From assembly GCF_036898095.1 (NCBI RefSeq), contig NC_090757.1, positions 66,233,547 to 66,297,546 of the forward strand: a stretch of 64,000 nucleotides of DNA. The letters are read 5' to 3'. Positions within the stretch are counted from its first letter, which is position 1. Every line of letters begins with the position of its first letter. The position numbers and the translations under genes were made by a program. This stretch comes from Palaemon carinicauda (Eukaryota; Arthropoda; Malacostraca; Decapoda; Palaemonidae). Below the pieces are notes generated by a model. The model had not been told where the DNA came from and searched no databases. It worked only from the letters and a program-made list of their open reading frames with translations. Below, piece after piece: positions 10,091-19,729 of the stretch.

Positions 10091-11184
10091 GCTACTTTTC
10101 ACTACCTCTCATTCCTTACCTCTATCTCACTAACAAATTAAATCTTTGTTGCTTCACAATGTTTCATTTATATTGAAAATCAATCATGATTCAATTTTCC
10201 TTACTTTCTCCAATCTCGCACTGTCACATCGAACGTTATAGCGGTAACCTAATTGTTCGACAACTTTAAAAATCGGCCTTGTACTTGCTTCTTTTCTTAC
10301 TTTTTTTTTTTTTTAGATGGTTTCATAATTGAAGGGGGTACAAGTTGACTTATAACTGAAGTTAGGAAAAGTATTTTGGATATGGAATGGAGAATCATCT
10401 TTAGTAACAGTTTAGAATTATCGTAAATTATCATTGTCATTAGCGGCAGTTTGTTATTGTTGATTAAACGCCAAAAAAAAAAAAGAAAAAAAAATTGTTT
10501 TCCTGCTTTGCTACGTATGTAGGATTTTATATAGATACGGTAAACAATATTTGTAATAACCTATATACTAAAAGCTTTTAATATCATTATTCATCACTTT
10601 CATCATGGGCGTTTAATGCCTTCGTTTGTTTATTACGATCGAAGATGGAGCGTACAGTAAACGAATGGAAGGTTTCCGTTTCAGGTGGCGTCATAAAGAA
10701 AAACGTTATATAAATGGCATTCATTTCATTTACAGTATTTGGAAGTCCTAAGAAAAATTAAGTAAAACATTGGTAATAACAAAATCAACATATAATCAAT
10801 ACTTGGTAAGATTGCTGTCGATGCAAAAACTAACCTATACACAGATGCCTAAATAAGTCTGTTTCTTCATTATGATCAGAGATAAACGTAAACAAAACAT
10901 TGGTTGTCATTTTTTATCGTGCTTTTTGGCGTGTTTAGGAAACGCATGATATAAAATCGCCTTTAATATTTGTGCCTGTTTTAGTTTAGGGTACTGTAGT
11001 ACATGCATTAAGTGTTCTGTACATTAAAGGGTAGTTTGTTAACAGTGCTACGTAAAGGGAAGGTTTTAAAAGTCTGAATATACATGTTAAATAAATACGT
11101 AAATATGGTGTCCCTACTTCGCGGATTTTCACCTATCGCAGCCGGGTTTGGAACCTATCTACCGTGATAAACGAGGGTTCACTG
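9613..11184 (+). mobile_element. pogo/Tigger-like non-autonomous element A, 1572 bp
   Basis: The left end is CAGTGAGCCCTCGCTACTTC and the inverted right end is CAGTGAACCCTCGTTTATCA. The element is flanked by a duplicated TA (9611-9612, 11185-11186). The three other X copies show the uninterrupted site CCTAGCCTAGTAGTTCCC. The CAGT...CCTCG...CGCGG ends and TA target fit Tc1/mariner elements of the pogo/Tigger group. No transposase frame is visible. Inside are a (CT)n tract and AT-rich sequence. It shares its right 300 bp or so with element B at 45379-46113 in opposite orientation. Confidence 0.75.
10027..10088. repeat. (CT)31 microsatellite
   Basis: A pure CT dinucleotide run is read directly inside the pogo/Tigger-like element A. 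Confidence 0.98.
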
Positions 11185-11867
11185 TAGTAGTTCCCAGGTC
11201 ACAACACCTAGCCGGAGGTCAAGCCCTCAGACCCCCTTCCTAAATCACTAAATGTGATTATTTAACACTTTTAGGATTTTAAAATCTAACCTAACCTAGT
11301 AGTTCCCAGGTCACAAACCCTAGCCAGAGTCAAACCCCCATACCTCCCTTGACAGGTCTCTAAATGTGATTATTTAATACTTTTAGATTTTAAAATGGTA
11401 CAGATCCTGACAAACCAACCTAACCTAACCTAGTAGTTCCCAGGTCACAACCCCTATCCGGGGGCCAAGCCCTGGTTTCCACTGGGTGTCCCCCATTACT
11501 GTAGGATATATTAGGGTATATCTTATTAACTATTTAATTGCTATGGAAATAAGGTCATTGCCGGAAAAAACAGGAGTTTTTAATATATACCCCATTTATT
11601 ATTAGTAAAGCTTGCCCCTTGTTTTACTATGATAATACCAAACCATTTTTATTCTATAATAAGTGTTTTTGATTTAAATCTAACCTCTGTTAAAGGCAGG
11701 TAACAAATTGCCATTTAATTAGGCAGTTGTTCCGTAACTGGAATACAAACCACGCTATTTAAAGTGGGTAATTACTTTCGCGTAGCTGAAAGGACGACCC
11801 ATAAAATTTTAACGAGGGATTATTACCCCACTGCCAGTTAGCGGGGGGGGGGGGGGGGGGGGGGGAA

Positions 11868-11889
11868 GGAGGGTAGCTAGCTACCCTCC
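11868..11889. repeat. Perfect 22-bp palindrome in the DIRS inverted repeat
   Basis: GGAGGGTAGC followed by TAGCTACCCTCC equals its own reverse complement. The related copies at 7675-7700, 13917-13940 (one mismatched pair), 22322-22345 and 56861-56885 keep most of it. It sits about 130-150 bp from the left terminus and can form a hairpin in the single-stranded replication intermediate. Confidence 0.9.
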
Positions 11890-12036
11890 CCCCTCACACA
11901 CCTGTGTTGTAGCTCCACTTTTACTTTGGCTCGGGTGGTGATCGGACGTGTCCGCTTTAACCCTCGCCTCTTTGACAGCCATTAATCATTGCTTTTTCTT
12001 TCTTTTTCTCAGAGTCTTGTGAAGTTGACGTCTACA

Positions 12037-13306
12037 ATGCGGAAGTGCCCTGGGTTACCTGAACGCCCTTGTGGGACCTTCATGTCTTCCATCAAGACGG
12101 ATCCTCACACCTTATGCCCTTATTGTAGGGGTCAGCGGTGTGAACGGGATAATGTTTGTATGGAATGTAGGGAGGGGCCTACCTCCCAGTGGGAGAGGTT
12201 TTCTCGGCGCCAGAAGAAGAAGTCGAGACGGGATATTTCTCCTTCAAAGGTTTCTTTGAAGAAGGAAAATCCTAAGGACTCTTCTTCCGTAGCCCAAACC
12301 TCCTCTGAAACTCCCACTTGGGCGGCCTCTCGTGAGAGGCCGTCGAGTGGTAGCGTAGGCCGTACTGTTGTTGACCGATCTCTGGGTTTGGGACAGGGAG
12401 TCCTCCCATAGCGAGGCAGCTACTCCTCCTCCCCCGGGGGAGGATTTAATTATTTCTCCTGTTAATAATGATCTTTTGCAGCTTTGGTCTTCCTTGGGGC
12501 TTCAGGGTTTGCCCTCCAAGGAAGCCCTGTTTGACATGATCAGGTTGGGAGTAGCTGTCAAACAGTCACCGGTGGTAGCAGAGGTTGACCCTCTGTCTAT
12601 TGTAGAGGCTGTTGTGGCAGACGCTTCCAATAAGAGTGTTCAAACCCCTGCTCCTGTTGTAGCTGAAGGCTTAGCTCCCCCCTCCGAACATCCTTCGAGG
12701 GAGGATATAAATCCAACGGTCTCTCCTACGGGTGATTCTCCCCCCCCCCCCCCCCCCCCGGGGAGTTCACTGACAGAGACTCCTCTTTGGAGGATTGCTG
12801 ATGGTTTGCCTGCTGCTCCCAGAGGACGCATCCGACGTAAGGCTCGCCTTCCTCTTCGTTGCCGAGGTCTTCCTTCTCCTCACAAGGGTGTTAGGAGGCG
12901 CCTCTTCGGATCTTCATCCTCGCAGTCCCACGCAGAGGAACCTCGTCCTTCAGCTACCGTTCCTGCTACTTCCTTGGACCTGGACCTCTCCGCAGATCGT
13001 TCGCGATCTCCTACGCCTGCCAGACCTGCTGACCTGCCTTCACCTTTCCTGGCTGCTGACGCGTTGTGGGCTCCCACACATCCCGTTTTCAAATGGGCAC
13101 CGGTCCCTTCGGGGCAAAAGGGGCTTTCACACATTGTGTGTAAGTCCCTTAAGCGCCGGGTTTCCCCAGTGCGCCAACGTTCGCCTGCACGCACGCGCAC
13201 TACTGTGCGCAAGCGCTCACCGTTTGCTGCCTCATCTCGCCAGCGCTCTCCTGCACGCCCAAGATCTCCTGTTCGCCCTGTAGTTCCAGAGACTACGCGC
13301 CCATGA
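12037..13306 (+). pseudogene. gag 5' part (array copy 2), one frameshift
   Basis: The first frame (12037-12411) starts MRKCPGLPERPCGTFM and includes DPHTLCPYCRGQRC. Loss of two bases near 12401 (GGGAGTCCTCCC against GGGAGTTGCCTCCC in copy 3) shifts the product into the next frame, which stays open to 13306 for about 300 residues. The later part carries the shared blocks DLLQLW, EALFDMIRLG, VAEVDPLSIVEAVVADA and RGLPSPHKGVRRRLFGS, then an RSPARPRSP-type tail. This Gag-like protein has a Cys-rich N-terminus and a basic Arg/Ser/Pro tail, consistent with nucleic-acid binding. A C run (about 12739-12759) is a likely slippage site. It is one of the better-preserved gag copies in the array. Confidence 0.8.
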
Positions 13307-14051
13307 TCTCCTACTCGCCAACGAACCTCTGCACGCCTTCGGCCTGATACACGCCATGGACGCCCTCGGTCTCCTGCTCGTCAGCGATCTCCTGCTCGTA
13401 AGATGGATTGTATAGCCCATAACTCCGGCAAGGCTAACCTGAATGAATTGCGCTGGGTTAAGCCACTGTATCTCGAATGTAAGCCTACTTTGGCTTTTGT
13501 CCTTTGTTGTTGCATTTTGATATTATTTTTATAGTAAGTAGGTATAAAACGAGAGAATTTAAGACAAACCATCGGTAAATTTACAGAAAAACACGGAATA
13601 AGTGTAATAGAAAAATTAACTTTAATTACAATAAATGATGTGCTTTCCACGAATTTTACCATTATTTCCACCAAGTAAGCCGTTCTACCATTATGGAATC
13701 CCCCCCCTCCATTTTATTGAAGGACATAGGTGGGAACCTGGGATTTAGGGCGTGGAGAAAAAGGACAAAACACGATTATTTAAGTTTTGAGTTGTTCAGT
13801 AACCGAAATACAAACAACGCTATTTACATTGGGTTTACCTTCTAGCGTAGCTGAAATGGCGAGCAATTAGAATTTAACGAGGGTGTATTACCCCCGCGCT
13901 AGTTAGCGGGGGTAGGGGAGTGGTAGCTAGCTACCCCTCCCCCCCTCACACACCGGTGAAGCTCTCTTTCACTTTTGGCTCGGACATGAACAGTCGTCTC
14001 TGTCTTTGTCCTCGCTTGGCAGCCATTGTTTGTTTTGTCTTCACTTAATCA

Positions 14052-14125
14052 CTTACTTTTCTTTTACTCAATATATATGTAAACATTTTTTCATGTTTGT
14101 ATATATTTTTGAGTATAGAAGTAAG
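14052..14125 (+). promoter_or_regulatory. Leader hairpin in E2
   Basis: CTTACTT pairs with AAGTAAG at the base, and ACTCAATATATATGTAAACAT pairs, with small mismatches, with ATGTTTGTATATATTTTTGAGT. The loop is a few T/C residues. The same structure with different loop and stem bases occurs in E4 (56997-57074). It is absent from the autonomous-type copies. Its role is unknown; an RNA structure in the leader is the simplest reading. Confidence 0.6.
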
Positions 14126-14911
14126 TAACTTTCCTTTTCAGAGTTTGTACTTGTGTGTGTAGTGTACGATATCTCCGTGGAGCCCTTGGCAGTTTAGGCC
14201 ACCACGGTGTAATTTTATGGGTTGCGATCGAGTTTGACTTCGGTCTTTCTCTCTCTCTCTCTTGAGGTCGTTCACCCTTTTACTACGTTACTACGCCTTT
14301 TGTAGCTTCCTTCCCGTGTAGGGGGTTGCTACGCCGTTCGTTTTGTCTCAATTAGTTTATGAATCTAATTGTATTTGTTGTTTTTTCAGCTTTGTAGAAC
14401 GATTCCTTTCGGGGTTTTCGTTCTTTCTTTAGTGTTCTTTCATTTTTAAATTACATAATTACATAGTTACATAATTATAATTGTTATAATTCTGTTTTGG
14501 TTACAGCTCTCCTTCCGTGAGTGTAAGTGGTTGTGAGGGCACGTGCCTGTTGTGTAATTCTTGTTTTCCTTTCCCTCGGGATTCCTCTTCGGAGCCTTCC
14601 CGGTGGAATGAATGTGTACTAATGATTTTTGTTTTATTTTTTTACAGTTACCGATCTAGTTCGTTTCTGTAATATGGCAACGTTGTGGGCTGTCTTGTTG
14701 AGGCCTGGGGATTCGGCTGTTGCTGCCTCACCTATGGATTTTCGTCAGGGACATGTCTCCTTCTACTGGAAGTACTCCCGTGACGATTGACAGCTCTCCA
14801 GTTCATTTTAGAACTCTCAGGAGGCTCGCCTCCTTGGGTGGGTAACTTTCCTTCCGAGGGAAGTTTTTCCTGTCCAGGCTTGAGTTTTTCCCCTTTTGGG
14901 GGGTTCTTCTC

Positions 14912-15286
14912 TTGCCTTTTTTTTCGTGCGATTATGTTCTTGGTGCTGAGCGGTCGCACCTGCAGTTTCGCTCAAGGGGCTGGGCAACTGCAGGAGCCCC
15001 TCTTTGGAGGATTGCTCCTTTTAGGTCACTGGCTGACCAGTCTCTTCTTCGAAGTGTTTCTCTTTTGTTCGCGAGAGAGTACACTCATAGAGACTCCTCA
15101 TCGGAGGATTCTTCTGCTGTTGTTGCTGTTGGCCTTCTTCGCCGTAAGGCTCACCGTCCGCCTCGTCGTAAGGGCCTCCCATCTCCCTATAAGGGTGCTA
15201 AGAGGCGCCTTTTTGAATCTCCGTATGCAGCCTACAACTCCTCCTTCTTGATCTTCCGGCCCTGGTGCAGATGGACAGCAGTCTGA
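14912..15286 (+). pseudogene. gag middle-region remnant in E2
   Basis: The frame carries RDSSSEDSS and RRKGLPSPYKGAKRRLFES. These correspond to ETPLWR-type and RGLPSPHKGVRRRLFGS blocks of the gag copies in the tandem array and E3. The conserved Cys-rich N-terminus (KCPGLPDRPCGTFM, CPYCRGQRC) is not found upstream, so E2 lacks or has replaced it. The preceding 700 bp hold a leader with a possible 3' splice site (TTTTTTACAG near 14648) but no gene I can support. Confidence 0.6.
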
Positions 15287-15289
15287 CCT

Positions 15290-15425
15290 AGTCTTCCGAC
15301 GGGCAACGGTCTTCCCAACGGACAACGGTCTTCCCGACGGACAAAGGTCTTCCGACGGACATCAGTCTCCCGGCGGACAGACAACAGTCTTCCGACGGAC
15401 ATCGGTCTCCCGACGGACAACGATC
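15290..15425 (+). repeat. GGTCTTCC(C)GACGGACAAC-type minisatellite in E2
   Basis: Six to eight short units with the core TCTTCCGACGGACA follow one another with variable length. The corresponding region of E4 (about 58225-58320) has a related array. It lies in the former gag tail. Confidence 0.75.
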
Positions 15426-16204
15426 CCTTCGGGGCAAAGAGTTGCCTCCCACGGGAGTTCTTCCCTTGCGTGTCAGTGTTCTCCTGCTCAGTGTCAGCGC
15501 ACAGGCGCTCTCCTGCTCATCAGAGCTTTCCTGATCGCTAGCGCTCTCCTGTTCACCAGCGCTCTCCTGTTCGTCAGCGCTCTCATGATGATCATCTCTA
15601 CTGTTCCTGTAGGTTCCTGTTACGCGCCCTGTGCGCCCACGTTCGCCCTCGCGATCTAGAACTTGGGTTCAGGTCTTGGTCAAGGACTCTTCTTCTACGC
15701 ACAGGCTTCCACGCGTTGCCTTCTGCTCGCCAGCGATCACCAGCTCGCCAGCGACCTTAGACGCGTCAACGTTTCACCTAATCGTCAGCAGTCTCCTACG
15801 CGTCAACGATCGCCATCGATCTGCCACGCGTGTCAGTTCCCCCGGACACCATCAGTAGCGATCTAGCGCTCGCCTGCTGTGGACCATGATTTCCGGTAGC
15901 TGAGTCTTGCCGTAGATCTTCCTTCTGCTCGCCAGCGCTCACCTTTACTTCTGTCCTTCTGTGCGCCAGCTTTTTTCAATCGCCAGCGCACATCCGCGCG
16001 CCCTTTTTTACCACGCACCAATGGGCGCCAACGGTTTTCTGACCGTCTAGGATCGCCTGATTAACAGCTTGCTTCAGCGCTCACCTTCCTGATGCACCTG
16101 CGCGCCTTCTGTTAGCGAGATGCGCGCTAACCATCATTAGTCTCTCTCGCGTTGGCAATCGCCTACGCGCCCGCGCGATTCTTCACCTGCGCGCTACCGT
16201 TTTG

Positions 16205-16345
16205 TTAACGCACCACCGCTCGCCAACGCGCCGTCGCTTGCCGACGCGCCATCGCTTGCCGACGCGCCATCGCTTGCCGACGCGCCATCGCTTGCCGACG
16301 CGCCATCGCTTGCCGACGCGCCATCGCTTGCCAACGCACCTTCAC
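16205..16345 (+). repeat. 18-bp minisatellite in the gag tail of E2
   Basis: Seven or so units of CGCCATCGCTTGCCGACG are in tandem. Each encodes RHRLPT in one frame, and the array is also open on the minus strand. It is derived from the Arg/Ser/Pro-rich Gag tail. Confidence 0.9.
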
Positions 16346-16559
16346 TCTCCTACGGGCTATCGCTCGCCGGAACGCGCCATCTCTCGCCGGAACGCGCCAT
16401 CGCTCGCCGGAACCCGCCATCGCTCATCCGGAATGCCCCATCGCTCGTCAACGCGCCATCGCCCGCCTACGCGTCATCGGTCTCCCGACCGCCTGCGCTC
16501 ACCCGCGCGCCCACGTGCCTGCATGCCTACGCTAATGCGCGACCCCGCACATGCTCTCC

Positions 16560-16860
16560 AATGTTTGCCCGCGCGCGAACCGACGGTATTCCATCGCGCG
16601 GATGGACGGTGTTCCATCGCGCGGACCGACGGTGTTCCATCGCGCGGACCGACGGTGTTCCGTCGCGCGAACCGACGGTGTTCCGTCGCGCGAACCAACG
16701 GTGTTCCGTCGCGCGGACCTACGGTGTTCCGTCGCGCGAACTGACGGTGTTCCGTCGCGCGAACCGACGGTGTTCCGTCGCGCGAACCGACGGTGTTTCG
16801 TCGCGCGAACCGACGGTGTTCCATTGCGCGAACCTACGGTGTTTCTTCGCGCGAACGTCG
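16560..16860 (+). repeat. 23-bp minisatellite in the gag tail of E2
   Basis: Roughly thirteen units with the consensus GACCGACGGTGTTCCGTCGC plus GCG are in tandem. Because 23 is not a multiple of 3, each unit moves the frame, so three units make one 23-residue protein period (for example RRCSVARTDGVPSREPTVF). The array has no stop in most frames on both strands. These long frames are products of the repeat, not separate genes. Confidence 0.9.
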
Positions 16861-17224
16861 GCTTGATTCTTGCAGTACCCATTGCTCGCCTATGGGTTAT
16901 CGCTCGCCGACCACCAGCTCTCGCCCTTCCTACCACGCTCGCCCTCCTTCTGCGCTCCTTCGCTCACCTTCGTTTGCGTTCCTGCGTGCCCGCGCATGGG
17001 CTCTTCCACGTTCGCCCACGCGCAAACCATTGATTTACCATCGCGCGAGCGCCAGGGCGATTGCGGGCGCGATTCCCTTTGGGGTTTCGCAGCATGGCCA
17101 GCCTGGCGGGTCTTCTGGAGCGTATTTCCAGAACACGGCCTCACCCCGTAAGCGCAGAGCATGGTACATGCAAGAACAGGAAGAATCTTCAGGGAGGTCT
17201 GAGCAACATTCTTCTTTCCAGAAC

Positions 17225-17760
17225 CTGGGTTAGTCCATCCCGTCATTCCCTGGAGGGGTTTTTGCCGGGGAGCTTTCCGTTCGAGATTTCTCCATCGGCC
17301 AAGGGGTGACTGGTTTACCCCTTCCTCTCCATCTCGTGAAAGGGGCTTACCAGGTCCTTTCCCTCCTCGGTTGTGACCCGAGGTTTTGTTCAAGGAAGCT
17401 ACAGGAAGGTCATGGGTACTTTCCTCCTCTCGGGCTCAAGCACCTTGGCGTTTCGTCGTCAAGTATCGAACTTGCGGGCAAGCTCGATGTTGGACCATCT
17501 GGACGCAATGACCGAGGGCTTCCTTTCTGGTGTCTCATCCGTGGATGTCGATAAACTCAGACACCCTTCCATCCTTGAGAAGAGTTTGTTTGTGCCCAAG
17601 GAGAGAGACATAGACAGCGGTTGTGCGGAGGAAGTCGACTTCCATTTTCACTCCTCCAAGGCCCATTCTTCCAGACCTTGCAGGGCTCCAGCGCCTCTTT
17701 CTTTCAGCCACGTCGGCCTAAGTTATCGGACTGGCTACGACAACTGAGACAAGGTGTCCA
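17225..17760 (+). pseudogene. gag helical-domain remnant in E2
   Basis: In the frame from 17373 the product reads GTFLLSGSSTLAFRRQVSNL then RASSMLDHLDAM. This aligns with ETFLLSGTRTIEFLAHQVSN and LWANTILKRRD of the E1/E3 gag. The flanks hold further frameshifted gag pieces. It is a decayed piece of the Gag C-terminal domain. Confidence 0.65.
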
Positions 17761-17899
17761 ATAGCAGTTCCCTCCTTTCAGGAACAGGTGGCACGGGAGG
17801 CTCGCCCGCGGGGGCATAGTCCTAGAGTGAACGGCAGAGTTCACGAACTCTAGGATTGCCCCCCCCCTTGCAGGTTTCACGCTGGAAGGATGCCTAAGG

Positions 17900-19040
17900 T
17901 TACTCATCCGGATGTCAGCTTCCCGATGCCCATTCCTGCACGATCTCTGTGATCAGCCAAGGATATCGCGCCTGCCGTCTCTGTCAGCGAATTCAGTGTC
18001 TCTGAACCTCTATGCCATAGGGTCGGCAAGAGTTTGCCCGTTTGGGCAGAATGATCCATCCCTTAGGAGAAGGTCCTCCATAGGATCGTTGACGGCTTCA
18101 CCCCCGGCTTCTTCAGTCGATCCTTTCTTGTAAGGAAGTATCTGAGACGGGAGTTTCGTAGTCGACCTCTCACCCCTGATCAAGTTTGTCGAACAAACTT
18201 CGTCCAGCATGGAACAGCAGAATCGATCAGACTGGTAACGAGGCGACAGGACTCCTTAGGCCCTGGATCGGAAGGACGGGTACTTTCAGTTTCCATTCCA
18301 TCCATCTTCCATGAAGCTTGTGGAATTCAGCCTAGACTACAGATATTCCTGCTTAAGATGCAGGGTGGCGATCCCGCCGTGGCATCGCAGGTTTTTTTCC
18401 CCAAAGAACTCTCCCTGCTTTCCTCATGGCCGCTCAGGTGCAGGCTTCCACCTCCTTCGCCTTTTGGAGGTCTGGTCAACTCCGGTAGGCTCGGGTTCGA
18501 CCTTCTTCAGCGCCGGGACAAGCTTCCGGAGGCTTACCATGAGTGGGGGTTGATGGTATTTTGCTAGGAGCCTTTTCTTCTTCTGCCTCAACATCTGGAG
18601 TATCTAGCCATGATATTGAGTCAACGGCCTTACCACGTTGGAAACCCCGCTTCTCGTCCGTCCAGCGAGGTTAAGCAACGTCGGGTCTGGTCGGTACTTG
18701 GATGGGTGACCGCCTGGGGACGCCAGATTCTGTTGCCGCCTCCTCCGAGCCTTCCCTTCAGTTGACTGTGGCAAGGCTGAGGAGAGTCGCAGTACCTGTT
18801 CTCAGTCAAGCAGAGCTTTCAGCCCTACCTTGGAACGTTTCCTAGTTCTCTTTTCCTCATTGACCCGTCCTAAGTTCCGAACGGTCGCCTCAGGATAAGT
18901 TCCCTGTGGGGCGGCCCAAGTTCTGGTGGTTTCAAAGCAACGATTAACCGGACTTTCTGGCCCCTATGGGACCAGAGGAACGAGTAGACCTGCAATGGGT
19001 GTTGACCTATGGAACCTCTTGAGGGGAGTGGATATGCTCG
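17900..19040 (+). pseudogene. Reverse transcriptase remnant in E2
   Basis: The DNA aligns in blocks with the E1 RT: ATCTCTGTGATCAGCCAAGG, GCGAATTCAGTGTC, TTCTTCAGTCGATCCTTTCT, then GGCAAGGCTGAGGAGAGTCG. Indels and stops scatter through it, so no RT domain can be made. A 118-nt 5S rRNA-like segment (18620-18737) replaces the codons around the position of TNLHRAF in E1. E4 shares the same block order and the same insertion. Confidence 0.75.
18620..18737 (+). rRNA. 5S rRNA-derived sequence embedded in the dead RT of E2
   Basis: The segment runs from GTCAACGGCCTTACCACGTT to TTCTGTTGCC and follows eukaryotic 5S rRNA almost end to end. It includes TTCTCGTCCG, the A-box region GAGGTTAAGCAACGTCGGG, the intermediate element and the C-box TGGATGGGTGACCGCCTGG. 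Length is 118 nt against about 120 for 5S. The terminal stem can still pair (GTCAAC with GTTGCC, one mismatch). No T-run terminator follows, so a working 5S gene is unlikely. RT-derived sequence flanks it on both sides (TATCTAGCCATGATATTG; GAGCCTTCCC), so it was inserted into, or captured by, a DIRS element. The internal Pol III promoter boxes look intact. Confidence 0.85.
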
Positions 19041-19720
19041 TCCTTTCCCCACATTTTTTATGCTGTTCTCGGACTCGTCAAAGAAAAGGGGGGGGGGGGG
19101 GGGGGCGCATGTTCTGGTCCAGGCCTATGGTCAGGACCTGAAGGATACCTCTCCATCATTCAGGCAGGCTTAGGGGCCGTAGTCTGGTCCCCCTACAGAT
19201 CCTACAGCTCCTGCCGAGTCACCCTGTGCGCGTCGATTTCATGGCTCTGGCGTGTTCTAACCAGCAGGGGACGCATTTTCACACCTTCGCATCTTGCAGT
19301 AGAGATACTGAGATGATTTGAGATCCTCTCAATACCACCATCGGCTCTCTCATTCCGGGCAGAAGAATGTTCTCTCCGACTATCGGAGCAGAGCCTCGTA
19401 GAGAGAGTGTACCTGGGGGTCTTTGGCCTTGAGTAACCAGCAAGTCCTGGTCTGGGGGACCTGATCGCGACAGCTTGGAACCTCAAGCTTCCGCTGTTCT
19501 TCCCCCCAGTCTCAGACCCCGAGACTCTGGCAAGATGCATTCCGGTGATGGTGGGACAACATCGACGCCTGCGTCTTCCCTCCTTTGTTGTCTGTTGGGA
19601 ATGGGTCTCAACAAGACCAGGTTGTCGGTCAACCTTTCAATGGCCCTGAGGGCTCCACTGGGACTATGCGCAGAATGGTTTCCAAACCCTCTGCTTCCCC
19701 TAACGGAACTCCCGGGAGAG
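19040..19720 (+). pseudogene. RNase H and 'DLFAT' domain remnants in E2
   Basis: CTGTTCTCGGACTCGTCAAA matches the LFSDASKK codons of E1 and is followed by a run of 18 G (19088-19105) where E1 has codons for KGWG. Further matches are TCTTGCAGTAGAGATACTGA (LAVEILR) and CCGAGACTCTGGCAAGATGC (the PKALWQDA region). Multiple frameshifts leave no working domain. Confidence 0.7.
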
Positions 19721-19729
19721 CTTCTCCCA

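Larger units (their letters stand above)
9174..11726 (+). repeat. X1: second flank copy of the tandem array (interrupted)
   Basis: Without the pogo/Tigger-like insertion and its duplicated TA it is exactly 979 bp, the same as X2 and X3. It starts TAAGATGGATTG at the truncated gag and ends at the DIRS left end at 11727. No gene is visible. Confidence 0.85.
11727..13398 (+). mobile_element. D'2: truncated DIRS 5' end, array copy 2
   Basis: It has the same left end as D'1 (TTGTTCCGTAACTGGAATAC) and the same 3' breakpoint after CTCCTGCTCG. It contains a perfect 22-bp palindrome (11868-11889) preceded by a run of 23 G (11843-11865), then the leader and a gag with a single frameshift. RT and recombinase are absent. 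Confidence 0.87.

Noticed and set aside
16202..17033. Several overlapping long frames on both strands in the E2 gag tail
   Set aside because: All are produced by 18-bp and 23-bp minisatellites without stop triplets.
18620..18737. Functional 5S rRNA gene
   Set aside because: It lies inside a transposon remnant, has substitutions in stem positions, and has no T-run terminator after it. I keep it as 5S-derived sequence only.
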